A DNA stretch of 64,000 nt from Arion vulgaris (GCA_020796225.1 CM036764.1:24670233-24734232); one strand, 5' to 3'. Shown: positions 32,218 to 43,771, counted from the stretch's first letter. Made by a program: numbers and translations. The notes: generated by a model from the sequence alone, not told the origin.

Positions 32218-32930
32218 ATTGATTGATTAATATGAGCACCATCATTATGCTTCGGTGAGTAACCATGTGTGCTCTGATCTCTTTCTTACACATGAAGATC
32301 TTAGCGGCAGTGCACAAACTCCATAGCACCAGCGAGGGTCTCTGATGTAATTTTACTTACTTACTTACTTACTTAATCCTGTCATGCCTAGTGACACATG
32401 GGGCTTCAGAAAGGACTTTCCATGCTCTCCTGTCCCGTGCAACCTTCAGCGCAGAGCCCCATGTCAGAGATGCGGTGTCCAGTTCCTCTTCCATCATGCG
32501 CCTCCATGTTGTCCGTGGTCTGCCTTTCTTTCTCTTTCCCTCTGGTGTCCAAGTGAGGCTACCCTTGCAGGCATTTCTTGTCTCATTCTCATAACATGTC
32601 CGAGCCATTTCCCTGATGTAATTTAGAAGATGGTAAAATATTTTGTAGGAATTTTATTTTTTAATCTTTCTAATTTATTTTGCCAGAGCAACGGCTTTCC
32701 AGCCTGCTCTTCTCGATTTTGAACTGCCAAGGGTTCTTTTGCGTGCTCAACTTGAACATGGGACCTATGTTCTATCACCCATCTTCGATAGGACTAGGAA
32801 CTCGATCTCACCTACACTGAGATCAGGGATCTCTAGAAAAATATCCTGATGGTTCCACGAGGGAATGAACCGAATATGTATGGAACGAGAGGCGAGCATC
32901 TACCTCTACACCACAGACAACCCGATTTTG
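32218..32930 (-). mobile_element. SINE family H, copy 3, split by an RTE insertion (in Rab intron 3)
   Basis: Two halves (32218-32353 and 32613-32930) join into one H copy when the LINE between them is removed. The head at the right (tctgtggtgtagaggtaga in reverse) is tRNA-like. The left end is (ATTGATTG), the 3' tail in sense. Confidence 0.85.
32354..32612 (-). mobile_element. 5'-truncated RTE LINE 3' end with 12-bp TSD
   Basis: Minus strand reads MARTCYENETRNACKGSLTW and GKRKKGRPRTTWRRMMEEEL, then WGSALKVARDRRAWKVL and CVTRHDRIK-stop, the conserved RTE C-terminus in one open frame. Its sense 3' tail is (TAAG)n, seen as ttacttacttact on the plus strand. Exact TSD ctgatgtaattt at 32342-32353 and 32613-32624. 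The full coding end without stops suggests a fairly recent event. Confidence 0.9.
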
Positions 32931-32999
32931 GAAGCAGTGTGAAATTTGAATGACTATAGCAGTAATTGATAATGTTGATATTGTAGAAGTATTGAAACA

Positions 33000-33100
33000 T
33001 ATTAATGACTAAAGTTAATTGCATATCCTTTATAGGACTTTGCAATCAACCCCAGCTTTTAAACGCTGTTGTGATTTTTCTAGGCATTATTACGTTCAGT
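33000..33100 (-). mobile_element. SINE family E, 5'-truncated fragment (in Rab intron 3)
   Basis: Contains ctttataggactttgcaatc, gtgatttttctaggcattat and acgttcagtagttt, the body of family E in reverse. The tRNA-like head is lost. Confidence 0.7.
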
Positions 33101-33724
33101 AGTTTGATATTTTGCTATCATGCTCATTACTATGATGAATTAAACATACAGACAAATAATTTATTGGGTGGATTTTTGGATCCCTTAACTATGAAGAAAT
33201 AAATAGGTTGTTTGCATGTTATCAAAGATGATGTAAAAAGACATTAGTGAAGGTTGTGAATGTACGATGCACGACAGAATGCTACTAGTACTATATGAAC
33301 AAATACAGGCTTCAGTGCACATATTCTAAAATGAGGTCAACTACAGTTGCTTCGTGCCTCTTTTGAAGTGAAGCAATGAGGATGACAATAAAACGTTGGT
33401 ATCCTCATTGATAAAACATTAAGCACATACAACAGATTTCAACATACCCCACAAATTCTAGTTAGCAGTTTACACACTAAAAACACTATCCATTGATAAC
33501 ACAAACTATAATTTCTAGGCCAAAGCGTTCGCATTCTTTCTGATAACTACTAACCTGACCCAGATGCATCTATACAAATATTTTGAATCAATCTAATTTA
33601 TTACCATAAATGGCTGACTCTGCTATTATACAAGCATCTACTTAGAATGAAAATAATGCGGCCAAACAAGTTAAGATGTCTAAGATAGTCAAATAAACAT
33701 AAGGTAAAAAAAAGTACAGTAACG

Positions 33725-33985
33725 GAACCCTTTTTCATACCTTGAGGTATATTTGGTAATTTAGTGTTAGGCCCGTATTTTTCATTGATCGCTGGTGCAC
33801 AATGGGTGATGTGGTCAACATCACACCTGTCGCCTTTCCAGTGCTTTTCCTGGTACCCAATTGAGGTTGGGCCGAAATGAGAGCCATATCGGCATCAAAA
33901 AGTATTCAACGCCCACGGTGGAATTGAAGCCAGACCACTAGCATAAGAAGTGAGTTCACTAACAACTGCGCTACTACGGCTCTCC
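33725..33985 (-). mobile_element. SINE family I, copy 1 (in Rab intron 3)
   Basis: Reverse strand head gagccgtagtagcgcagttg, B box-like ggcttcaattccaccgtggg, body with ggtacca ggaaaa, and a T-rich end after ggtatgaaaaagggttcc. Matches 40930-41185. Confidence 0.8.
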
Positions 33986-34261
33986 AAAAAAACTACAAGT
34001 TAACATATAACCTATTTGTTATCAATAGAATAAACGAATATAAATCATTCTGTGGATTCACAGGCAAATAGTTCAGAGTACATGGTACAGGACCACTACA
34101 CACTTTTAAAATATGATGTTACATGTAAATGAGAAGCAATGAAGACGGAACTAGCAGCAATTTAACTAATAATATAATCATCTTTACATGTGGAGATCAA
34201 AAGGACTTGGTTTGAAAACTAAATTCAGAATATATCAAAACAACGCTCTTAGAAGATACAG

Positions 34262-34775
34262 TACTTCTTCTTCTTCTTTTGTCAGCACACTGTTACCAGG
34301 TTGTTAACCCAGTGTCATGGTTTTATGTATTTGTCTTGTGTTTCTCTGGTGGTTTGTGTGATGGAAATAACTATACAGTACAAAGTGCTCAATCATGACA
34401 GCAGACATTATACATAAATTAGAGATCTTTCCAAATAAATGTCTCAGTAGAATCCTGTAAATATTTTGGCCAGAAATGATTCTCCTTCCATTTTATATAG
34501 ATTTACCATTTAGTATGTTTCCACTTTTCTGCTTCGCATTTGGTTCTGTATGCTCGTCTAAACCATGAGATGGGTTGTCTCTCTGAAGCTGCATGTCAGT
34601 TGGAGTTTCTGAAGAGTTCCCCATAGTTTGCTCTATAAGCTTCGTTCATGAGGCCATGTCAAATTTCATTGGTACAAATTTCAAATATGATGGACATGAC
34701 TGCAGGATGTGCTCTGGAGTCTGTGTTTCTGATTTCCACATTTAAAATATCAGTATTTGTTTTTATGGCAGTCTG
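34262..34775 (-). mobile_element. LINE 3' end and C-terminal relic (in Rab intron 3)
   Basis: The left part (cacactgttaccaggttgtt) matches the complement of a LINE end at 48200-48290 and begins with cttcttcttcttt, a reversed (GAA)n tail. The right part (34590-34770) reads on the minus strand as a broken CGNQ..H..C-type LINE tail. Both belong to decayed LINE 3' ends; whether it is one element is uncertain. Confidence 0.5.
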
Positions 34776-35041
34776 GTTTAACTACAGAAAAAAAGTATGT
34801 ATTTAATAATAAAACACACTGCGCAAAGATTATCAAAGGAAAACATAAAATATAAAGCAGAATAAAACTTCAACCAAGAATCTTGTGGGTGATAAAAATA
34901 TAAAAGCACAGAACAAACAGCAAAATATAGTGATAATGACGAACTAACATATCCGTTCATTAAAGTTAAGAAATTATAGTCACAAAATCTATTATCAGAT
35001 TGGAGAAAAGAAGCTAATTCTGATGAGCGATAACCTCATAC

Positions 35042-35167
35042 CTCGGTTTGTACAGCTCGATGTTCTGAAGCTAGATCAACCTTATTTCCTGCCAGCACAA
35101 TCACAATGTTGCCTGTAGCTTGCTGTCTCAGTTCTTGTACCCACAAGATGGCTCGATCAAATGTATT
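35042..35167 (-). CDS. Rab5-like GTPase, exon 3 (G4 box)
   Basis: 126 nt, phase 0 at both ends. The acceptor is weak (aattctcag) and the donor is gag-GTATGA. Reads NTFDRAILWVQELRQQATG, then NIVIVLAGNKVDLASEHRAV and QTE. GNKVDL is the G4 motif that reads guanine; human Rab5 has GNKADL. Continuity with exons 2 and 4 is gap-free relative to Rab5. Confidence 0.93.
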
Positions 35168-35269
35168 CTGAGAATTATGACAATTTCCTAAAATTGATGG
35201 GACAGCATGGGGAAGCTAATAGCTACAGTATACATTTTATTATCGATAAAAATGATTTTTATGGCTGTT

Positions 35270-35470
35270 AGGATTTTATTGTTGTATTCTGTATGTTGTG
35301 TGGTGTGAAAGAAGTGGAATTCGTCACTTCTGTTGTATCCTTTGCTTGATAAAGGCCTTTTGGTGGAAACGTTGCTGTGTATTGTTATTGTATTTTGTAA
35401 AACTACAATACTTTGTTTTTACACGTTTGCGTTGCTACATTTTATTAACACATTTTACAAAAGCAATTGA
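35270..35470 (+). mobile_element. Penelope-like element end, copy 2, with hammerhead-like motif (in Rab intron 2)
   Basis: Contains tcgtc at 35321-35325, cttgataa at 35345-35352, ggccttttggtg and gaaacgttg to about 35374, ordered as in a short-helix hammerhead ribozyme. In this copy stem II has one mismatch. Followed by the acaatactttgtttttacac end shared with the other copies. Confidence 0.55.
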
Positions 35471-35779
35471 AAAAATGTATTACTTCTTAGCACACTGATA
35501 CCTCAATGAAGTCTTAATAGTGAAAACCATAGTCATAATAAGACAACAGCTAACAACAATGGTAAAAATGCAAAATAAATGGATACAATGTTTTAGAAAA
35601 CTTTATTTAATCCTCAACTAGTGTGGATATCAACCTACATAAACGAAAACAGCTTTGGTGCTTTGTCAGCGGTTGCGAATAGAAATGGTCTTTTCCTCCT
35701 CTTTGGTATTGTTCATTATGGCAAAACACAGAATTATGTAGGCCTTCTACAACCTAGATTCAAATCTGGTGCTGATAAT

Positions 35780-36470
35780 GCGGTCAGATATTGGTTCCCA
35801 TCCCATCAGACTTTTTGGTCTCTTCTTTGAACTGCAGCAGGGCCACAACAACTTCATTTGGATCATATTCATTTTCTTTGCTTAAGTAGAGAAGGGCTTT
35901 CCCCATCTGGATTATTGTTTCACCAAAAGCATTCCATTTTGTTTCACATAACCACAGGACTGTGAGCTTGTAGTTGAGCATCTCTTTCACCACTTGTGCA
36001 CATCTCCCTGGCTCTCGCAGTGTCCTAACATTCCACATTTCTATAAGAAAAAATTTCTTCTGCAAAATCAACTTGGAAGCCTCTATTTTTGTTGTCTGCA
36101 TCTGAAAATGGGTCATCAGCACATCAACTTCCTTGCGGTTTGATTACAGCATGTCATCTGTCTCCGGCATGGAGCCCTAGTTCGTCCGAGACTCGAGTTA
36201 TTAGTTTTGAACAATTTGTTTTCGGTTTCTGTAACTAAGTTCTTTTTTAAATGGATGGGTAGTTAACCCATCGCACAACCCCAACCTGGAGGACCAGGAG
36301 GCCACATTTAGTCTGACCTCTCTATTTTGACTTGTCCGGCTTGGGTAATCCGGTCGGAATAGCTCTCCGGGTCATTGAGGTAGGCAAGTCCGCCTCCCCA
36401 AAAGTGAAGTTTTTCTGTTTGTAAAATCTTAAGTCCCTCGTCTACACAAATTTGTGTATTGTTGGATAAT
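35780..36470 (-). mobile_element. RTE LINE 5' UTR and endonuclease N-terminus relic (in Rab intron 2)
   Basis: Minus strand reads EMWNVRTLREPGRCAQVVKE, then LTVLWLCETKWNAFGE, the start of an APE-type endonuclease domain (WNVRTL and the catalytic Glu of ET-W). Upstream on the same strand (36130-36470) lies GC-richer 5' UTR-like DNA with acccggagagctattccg. The rest of the domain is missing after about 100 residues. It supplies a 5' end, rare among LINE copies here. Confidence 0.75.
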
Positions 36471-36725
36471 ATACATATACTTTGTTAAAATTCAGATGTG
36501 TCTGGCATACATGTCATAGAGGCATTATGTGGGGGCAATATAATCATGCTCTCAACGCAAACCCCAAAGAATGGTTAACTTGATGATAAGAATGAACACA
36601 AACAGACACAACTGATTTTATAGACACTGCTTCAAAGATCTCAGTAAAATGTTCTCTTAGCTATGATCCCTCGCTGTAGCTTCAGAATAACAAGCACAGA
36701 CATCTAACAGAACAACAATACTTAC

Positions 36726-36877
36726 AGCATTATTAATATCATACACTACAATAGCAGCCTGGGCACCTCTATAATACATGGGTGCTAAACTGTGATATCT
36801 CTCCTGTCCTGCAGTATCCCAGATGTCAAATTTGATGAGCTGTCCTTGAACTTGAAGAGTCTGAGTAAGGAAAGCAG
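36726..36877 (-). CDS. Rab5-like GTPase, exon 2 (switch regions, G3 box)
   Basis: 152 nt. Acceptor ttccacag then ctgcttt; donor is a perfect GTAAGT. Phase 1 in, phase 0 out. Reads [40 protein letters not shown] and [11 protein letters not shown]. The stretch from WDTAGQE to VVYDI is essentially identical to Rab5 of other animals, including the effector-contact switch II. This exon is the main reason for placing the gene in the Rab5/22 group. Confidence 0.96.
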
Positions 36878-36914
36878 CTGTGGAATGCACATTTTACAAA
36901 TAATTTCAGCTAGT

Positions 36915-37835
36915 TACAAATAATTTCACGCTGATGTTAGACAAGGATGCTTGCTGTCCCTCTTCCTCTTCTTGGTGCTACTTGATTGGGTTGCACACAC
37001 AGTATATGCCAAGTCCGAAAAAAGCATTCAGTGGACACACATGTCAAAATTAGAGGACCTGGATTTCGATGATAATTTAGCCTTGCTCTCACACAGACTA
37101 CAAGACATGCAGGAAAAAGTGAATGCCCTGGCAGAAACGGCACAACAGGTCGGTCTTAAAATCAGCCAAGAGAAGATAAAAGTACTGTGAAGCAACAACA
37201 TACAGCAAAACCCGATATTGATTGAGGAAAGGGATGTAAAATGGTGACATTTCCTACCTTGGAAACAAGATCAATCAATCAAGAGGTAAAGAAGAGGATA
37301 TTAATGCCAGACTAGGAAAGCCAGACGGGCCTTTGCTCTCCTGCACACAGTGGGGAAGTCTATTGTCTTCTACACTAAAACAAAGTTCAGGATATTCAGC
37401 TCAAATGTGAAATCTGTGTTGATGTATGGATTGGAAATGTGGGGAGCCACCAAGCTAAATTAAAATTTTATTTAGACTTTTGTCAACAGCTGTCTTCGCG
37501 TATTCTGAGATGGTATGACAGAGTTGCAAACACAGATCTGCGGATAATAACAGGACAGGAACCCATGATGAACCAGGTTAAGAGGAGAAAATGGAGATGG
37601 ATTGTGCATACCCTATGGAAGATGCAGTCGAGTGTCACTAGACAGCACTTGAGTGGAACACGTAATGAAAACAAAACGTCTGAAACAGACCTGGAGATGG
37701 AGTCTTCTTGGGGAACTGAAGAATGCTAGACTATCCTGGGATGGGATATAGAAAACAGCAGGAGACCATGAAAAGTGGCGAACAACTGTGGAGGATCTAT
37801 GCTCTATGAGGAGCGGAAAGGAATAATTAAGATGA
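36915..37835 (+). mobile_element. RTE LINE RT-to-C-terminus relic (in Rab intron 1)
   Basis: Plus strand reads DVRQGCLLSLFLFLVLLDWV, then LEDLDFDDNLALLSH (FADD box changed to FDDN), then VGLKISQEKIKVL. After frame breaks it reads LKSVLMYGLEMWGATKLN and then PMMNQVKRRKWRWIVHTLWK. The D-D pair at the catalytic site is damaged. Opposite orientation to the gene and to 35780-36470. Confidence 0.85.
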
Positions 37836-38019
37836 ATCTTGGGTCTACTACTTTCAACCAGAGTTTATGTAAAGAAGCAACATTCATTTTCGCAGCAAAC
37901 AAAGTTAAGTACGACACAGTCAGCCAGTAAAGTAATCTATCTACATCCTCTTTGTGTCCCATTTGACACATAAGGTTTCCATTGCTCTCGTTCTACCAAT
38001 TGTTTCCCATGTCAGGCCA

Positions 38020-38300
38020 TAATCTTTCAACTCTCTTTTCCCATCCGCTGTCCATCAGAGCGAAGTTCTAGCAAAGTAATACTCATAACCAGGGCAGTGT
38101 GCTTGAGGTCTTCACCGGTCACCCATAGTTTGTTCTGAAGGGTTACTCCAGTTGGCCAGATTTCCATTCTCAGACTGGAGCAGTCTTGCATGATGTGCTC
38201 TAGGGACTGCTTTTGTGCTCCACAGGAGCAGGCAAGCAAGTCCCTGAGACCCATTCTATGGGGGAGTGCTCTGAGACCGCTGTGTCCCGTTCTAAGTCTG
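38020..38300 (-). mobile_element. LINE tail relic with Cys/His finger (in Rab intron 1)
   Basis: Minus strand reads LRDLLACSCGAQKQSLEHIM and QDCSSLRMEIWPTG, the C-x-CG...H...C end of an RNase H-bearing LINE. Confidence 0.65.
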
Positions 38301-38571
38301 AAGACTATGGTCTGTGCTTTTCTGTTTAATGTATTAATGTTGTTGTGCTGTGGGTTGTATCCTGCATTTGTTTTTCTACATATAATTTTTCTGGACTGTT
38401 TCAGGAGAGTTTTTGCTTCTGTAATGCTTTGTATTTGGGGGGTTTTTTTGGCTCCCTACAGCCCTTACTTTCATTATTTTATGAAAAAAGTATTTTCTTC
38501 TTCTTCTGAAAAATATTTTAAAGCAGGTTATGATAGTGTTATGAATGTTGACATACAATGACAGCACACAC

Positions 38572-38740
38572 CTCCAACTGTAGCCTCGCTGTATTCAGAA
38601 AACTGTCCACGAACAAACCTCAGTGCTAGACTAGATTTTCCAACACTCTGATCTCCCAAGAGAACAAGTTTTGCTTGTTGTATTCTCCCACCTGTTGATG
38701 TCCCAGATCTGGGTCCAGTGTTACGTCGACCTACACTCAT
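38572..38740 (-). CDS. Rab5-like GTPase, exon 1 (start codon, P-loop)
   Basis: 169 nt from ATG at 38740 to a donor at 38571 (ggag then GTGTGT), phase 1 out. It encodes [20 protein letters not shown], then [20 protein letters not shown] and [24 protein letters not shown] is the G1/P-loop; the Thr in ATVG is the G2 switch I Thr. Rab GTPases cycle between GTP and GDP on membranes; Rab5-group members direct early endosome fusion and endocytic transport. The 20-residue N-terminal extension before the fold is normal for Rab5. Compared with typical animal Rab5 (ESAVGKSSLVLRFVKGQF) the P-loop neighbourhood has several changes, so I read it as a diverged Rab5-like paralogue, not certainly Rab5 itself. 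The start has a reasonable context (gcaATGa). Confidence 0.93.
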
Positions 38741-39136
38741 TGCGAAATGTCACTGTGAGACGGTAAGTGTTTGCTGGATAATGAACAACTTGTGCCTTGT
38801 GTCAATGACACGTATTTTTGTACACTACAAAAACCTTCTGTGTAAATGAGATATTCCTACATTGCCATTTACAGGTGTGGAATCTGAAATAGATAAGAAA
38901 AGATAATTATGCTTTAATTTAAAAAAACATTCACAGAATATGATAACTTTGAGAGGTAAGAAACAGACTAAGGAAAACTGACTACAATCAACATTTCTGC
39001 TGAACTCACAGTGCACATGTGTGTGCTAAATCTTTTAAACCTTGCTAGAGTGTGAGCTTCACAGCCCTTACAAAGCAGAAACTACAATACATGTTTACTC
39101 AATTCTTATTCTTCTATGATCAATTTACATATGGTC
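38741..39136 (-). promoter_or_regulatory. Probable 5' UTR / upstream region of the Rab5-like gene
   Basis: No repeat recognised. On the minus strand accgtctcacag ends 12 nt before the ATG and could be an acceptor of a non-coding first exon, so the promoter may be farther upstream. No TATA box or CpG-rich patch is clear. Confidence 0.3.
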
Positions 39137-39148
39137 AGAAGTCTAAAC

Positions 39149-39406
39149 TTCTTCGTCTTCTTGACGCTCCATATCGACCACCGGTCAACCACTGTGCGAT
39201 TTGTATGTTATCTAAACCTAAGAGCGATTGTATGTTGTGCCAGTTATGCACCTACAAGTAGGCCAGCACATCCGATTTCTGCGCTGCTTTTTATTTACTA
39301 GGGTAGCATCCCTAGTGCCTACATTAGTCGCCTGTTACGACATGTATTGTAGGTCGCAGTGGTACTATTCTTTGCTTCCCTTGTCGGCCCTGGCACGACA
39401 CGGGCG
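39149..39406 (-). mobile_element. SINE family B, copy B5 with 12-bp TSD
   Basis: Exact TSD agaagtctaaac at 39137-39148 and 39407-39418. Contains ctagggtagcatccctag (one loop change from the consensus hairpin) and the core gcctgttacgacatg. Confidence 0.9.
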
Positions 39407-39589
39407 AGAAGTCTAAACAATGAGATGCATTGCCTCCATGAATGCAGTTGTCATCATGGCCTACAAGTTTTTCTTCAAATTAGTCTGATACAGTCATGTT
39501 GGAGATCACAAGTCATTGAAGAGGGGGCATAGTTGCAATATGAGTTTGGGAGTCTGGGCTGCCATTTAGGCATGTGCATTGGTTGTTTG

Positions 39590-39675
39590 TTTGCGTTCGT
39601 TCTTATCAACCAAGTTAACTACTCTTTGTGATCTGTGTGATTTGAGATGAGAACGTGAATATGTTGCAGCTCGCA
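39590..39675 (-). mobile_element. SINE A/B-type 3' end fragment
   Basis: gcgttcgttcttatcaacc ... ctctttgtgatctg ... gagaacgtg: only the 3' third of an A-type SINE in reverse. Confidence 0.6.
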
Positions 39676-40189
39676 CTGTAGCATAGTATTAGATCTGATT
39701 GGTCAAAGTGAGACAGTCAGAGCAGATTCATCCCATTGTGCATTGGTCAGTTTGAGTAGCTCTCATTTTGAAGAGATGCGTTTGTATTTGAAAGTGTTGT
39801 GTGCAGAGTCTGATGATGGTGGTTTGTCATCATTTGTATTTCCATTTGATAAGTGTTTCTGTTTCCCTCAGTGAGATTCTGTGATAGAATTGTTTGTTTT
39901 TGGTGCTTGCTTTTGTCAGTCACAACATTTTCCATGACACCAAAGAGTAATGCAATAAATTGCAGTGATACTTTGTTGTTGGTGGACAGCTGATTTCTTT
40001 TTTCAAAATATTTTACTTGTCTTTGTTTTATAAATTTGTTACATTTCCTCTTTATTCCTAACTTTTCAGGACTTCCTCATTTGCTTGATTCCAAGTCAGT
40101 GAAATGCACCTAATTCTTCTATAGACCAATTTTGTCTACTAACTGCTTGTTTAGTAACATTCATATGTATCTCTGCACATTTTGTTGTT

Positions 40190-40545
40190 CTCTCTCTCTT
40201 GTGCGATCACTGCCCAGAACGATGTACCAGATCTCCCCATAAATTCTATTCATGTGAAAATCTGATCCACGCAGCCGTAGCATTAGTGTGTTTTATGTCA
40301 CATCTTCAACACCATTTGGAGCTCTGGTGCTTATCCTTCGGCGATGTGTCCGGTTTCAGCCAGTGTTTACTCGGTTCGCTCTCCGTTCTGTAACCATCTG
40401 GTGTTTTTTACGGTGTGGGGTGGCTAGCCCCACACCCACCTCATCAGTCACCTTTTATGACATGAGTGGCAGGTAACAGAGGTTCTATTATTTACACCCC
40501 AATTTGGGCCCCGGTAACCACTTAGGCGATTTTGTTGCTCATGTA
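40190..40545 (-). mobile_element. SINE family C, copy C1
   Basis: Runs from a degraded end (gcgatcactgcccagaacg) through gtcacatcttcaacaccatt and cggtttcagccagtgtttac to the A-like head ccggtaaccacttaggcg. It shows that C bodies can be joined to the A-type head, i.e. modular structure. Confidence 0.75.
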
Positions 40546-40631
40546 AATTTACACATGTATTTTAGAAGTACATTTTATCACAAAATACTATTTATTTGTG
40601 TGCATTTCATGTCTACAAACATGTACCATGT

Positions 40632-40850
40632 GGAGCATCTGGCCGAATGGATTATAGTGCGGCTCCCATGCGGGAAACCGGGTTTAATCCATGGTGCGGC
40701 CAATGAGTTTTTCTGTTGGGGAATAAAGAAAAAACCTAACTTTAACAGTTTTTGCAACTGTACTAGCCATGAGGCCATTATATTTCATAGGCACATGCCC
40801 CCCAGCCCCGTCTTACAATGACCTAAAATGCGGTATTACAGGCAGTAACT
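40632..40850 (+). mobile_element. SINE family F, copy 2
   Basis: Intact tRNA-like head: ctggccgaatggattatag, gcgggaaaccgggtttaatcc. Body with agtttttctgttgggg and end gcggtattacaggcagtaac. Confidence 0.85.
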
Positions 40851-40929
40851 TTAGATATTTTGAGGCTTTTTAAAACCTGTACTATGAAAATACACACTAC
40901 ACATACAAACATATTCTTGTAGCATATGT

Positions 40930-41185
40930 TTACTTGAGAGTCGCAGTAGAGTAGTTGTTAGTGAACTCGCTTCTTAGGCTAGTGGTCCGGGTTCAATTCC
41001 ACAGTGGGCGAAAAATATTTTTCCAACCATAAAGGCTCTCAGGTCGGCCCAGCCTTAATTTGGTACCAGGAAAAGCACTGAGAATTAAAGGTGGCCGGCA
41101 TGACGTTATCCACACCGTGTGCCTTGGTTAATGAAAAATATGGGCCTCACACTGTATTACCCAATATACCTTGAGGTATCTTCTT
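40930..41185 (+). mobile_element. SINE family I, copy 2
   Basis: Head gagtcgcagtagagtagttg; B box ccgggttcaattccacagtg; body ggtaccaggaaaagcactga; end accttgaggtatc. Confidence 0.85.
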
Positions 41186-41189
41186 CTTC

Positions 41190-41295
41190 TTAGTGTTCGT
41201 GCTTCGCAGCCAATTTTATCATTCTTATTGTGATATATAATTGATCTTTGACAAGAACGTTGAACCCCTGTTAAAATTAGGCCCCCACTTTGTGC
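41190..41295 (-). mobile_element. SINE C-type 3' end fragment
   Basis: tcttcttcttagtgttcgtg ... gtgatatataattgatctttg: the 3' third of family C/A in reverse, just after SINE I copy 2. Confidence 0.6.
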
Positions 41296-41859
41296 ATGGT
41301 ACCATACACGGTGTAGGTCATGGCTACCGTTTTTCTCCTACTACCTTGAGGTATAAAAAGTTTCTTTACTTCTTTTTATATGTTTACCTACAATGAAAAA
41401 TATTCCCCATCCAAGCTTGAATATTTTAATTACAATCCATCAAACACAGCAATAGAAAATACATTGCTACAAACCCTTCACTATAATCTTTGACAACACT
41501 CTATTCTGCGTAATTTCTAAATGAACATCAAAGATACTAACATTTACTAGCGATAACAGTTTGTAAAGGATATCAACTCCTTATCTAAACATTTAAGTCG
41601 AGCAAAACATGTGTCTGAACCTTTCTGATAATGTAAGTAAGATTAGCTTCACTAGAACAACAATTACAGAATACTACACTGTTAAAACTTTATTGCTTCT
41701 GACAATTTTGGGATAAACAATTTCTAAAATATTGATTAAATGAGTGATGACCTGCGGTTGACCTATGTTCAGTACTGGTTTTGTACCAATCTAGCCCTTA
41801 TTTAAAGGATTCTATGCTGTAGCATTGCATCAAATAAATTCATCATTCATTAGCTTGTC

Positions 41860-42111
41860 TGTCCGAGTGGTTACCAGGGCCCAAATATGGGATGTAAAGA
41901 ATAGAACCACTGTTACCTGCCACGCATGTCGTAAGGGGCGACTAAGGAGGTTTGGCTGAAATCGGATGCACATGTCCTAAACGCGTAGAAGTCTATGCGT
42001 TAGGGGCCTACCAAACCAATGTGCAACGTATACACGTTCTTAGCAAATATCAAACATAACACAGAGTGATTAAATTTGGTCGTAACGAACGAACGCAAAG
42101 AAGAAGAAGAA
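41860..42111 (+). mobile_element. SINE family A, copy A3 with 9-bp TSD
   Basis: tagcttgtc at 41851-41859 and 42112-42120. Full length, ends aagaagaagaaga. It is inserted at the edge of the minus-strand LINE relic that follows. Confidence 0.88.
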
Positions 42112-42430
42112 TAGCTTGTCATGATCAGATCTTTGCTACTCTAACAGTCCTTTGGAATTTTTCTCATAAGCATCTGCAACCATCATGCTCAAATCATCAG
42201 TTACATCATGAATCCATCTTCTTCTCATTGCCAGAATGCCTCCTTTGATAAAGGTCTTCTCCAATCCTTCGTGTCATTTTATATGTCCAAAATACCTCAA
42301 TTTTCTTAATTCTTATTTGTAACATCAGCCAGTTTTCTTTGATTTCGAGTTCTTTCTGGCTAGATCTATTTGTTCTCTACTCTGGCCATGGTATATGGAG
42401 GACTATTCTGTAACACTTATATCCAAAAGC
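42112..42430 (-). mobile_element. LINE C-terminal relic
   Basis: Minus strand reads, with breaks, ELRKLRYFGHIK, EGLEKTFIKGGI and RRWIHDVTDDLSMM, matching the FGHIMRREGLEK...RRWIQDVTD tail of RTE-like LINEs. Confidence 0.7.
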
Positions 42431-42605
42431 ATTTATATGTTTTTCCACTTATGTATGGTTGGTACATTGTGCCTCGGTTGATAGGCTCCAACACATGTAA
42501 GATAGGGGCATCATAAGATTTCGGTATGTTTATATTCAATGATAGCCTTGTGTGCTAACTCCTTAAAATGCTACTTGTTCACTACCAGACGTATGACACA
42601 TATCT

Positions 42606-42860
42606 CACCCGAGTGGTTACCGGGGCCCAAATTTGGGGTGTAAAGAATAGAACCACTGTTACCTGCCACGCATGTCGTAAGAGGCGACTAAGGAGGTTTG
42701 GCTGAAATCAGATGCATGTGTCCTAAACGTGTAGAAGTCTTATGCGTTTAGGGGCCTACCAAACCAATGTGCAACGTATACACGTTCTTGGCAAAGATCA
42801 AACATATCACAAAGAGTGATTAAAATTGGTCGTAAGAACGAACGCAAAAAAGAAGAAGAT
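42606..42860 (+). mobile_element. SINE family A, copy A4 with 8-bp TSD
   Basis: acatatct at 42598-42605 and 42861-42868. Closest to the family consensus; head cacccgagtggttaccgggg, tail aaaaaagaagaaga. Confidence 0.88.
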
Positions 42861-42869
42861 ACATATCTG

Positions 42870-43770
42870 AAGAGTAAAAAAATGACACAATAGTGGATTA
42901 AGAAAATGACCCTGAAGCAAAGAATGCACCATCATCTAGATTCTTGAAAAAGCAAAAAAATTGTACCGGATATCCTCAACTCCTTTACCAACCGTTAATG
43001 ACAAAATAAACAAGCTAAATTATCTAGACAACAAATAATGAAGTACCACAACAACATATGTCCTCTGTAAAATTTGAAGTCCTAATCTCAGGCTCATGAT
43101 GTCCTAGTGACCAAAGTTGTCACTCAAATTGGAGCAATGAGTCATGACTAATAATCAATCATTGTTCATTTGAAGATCATCTTCATCACACATGTCCATA
43201 ATTGCTCTGAGCTCCTCACAAGCATGTATTTCAGTGTGTTTAGACTAACAACTCCTGTTCTGTGTTGGTTGAACATATCTACTGGGGCTTCTCTCATGGT
43301 TTTCCCGTCTTGTTGCACCTAACGGTATGCATTAACTTGCGCAACCAAGATAGAGAATACCCTTTGTGGACTATTAAGCATATGGTGTATTACCTCATAG
43401 TCATCATTACACCTGAACAAGAGTGTACAGAGTAGTGAAATTGTAACGCAAATTTGACCACTAAACAAATACTATCTGGTAATGTCAAGGGCATCACAGG
43501 CTAGAAGAGAGAGAGGGACAGACAGAGAGAAAGATCTCATAATGCTGGGGATGATGATGTCATTGTACATACAGACAAGTCTAAGTTGCATGGAGATTCT
43601 TGACTACAGTATAGAGTAGAATTGTTGAAGAGGAGAATGGAGTTTTTAGGATAACGACCTCCAGCATGAGAAAAGAGATGAGGCAGCTACTGCAGACAGA
43701 TTGGGGTTTCTATGGTAAAGTTAAATATAGCCACTATTAGGCCAGAGTCACAAGATATGCCTCCTTCTTC
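42870..43770. other. No gene recognised
   Basis: Mixed sequence without recognised repeats or coding motifs. Confidence 0.4.
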
Positions 43771-43771
43771 T

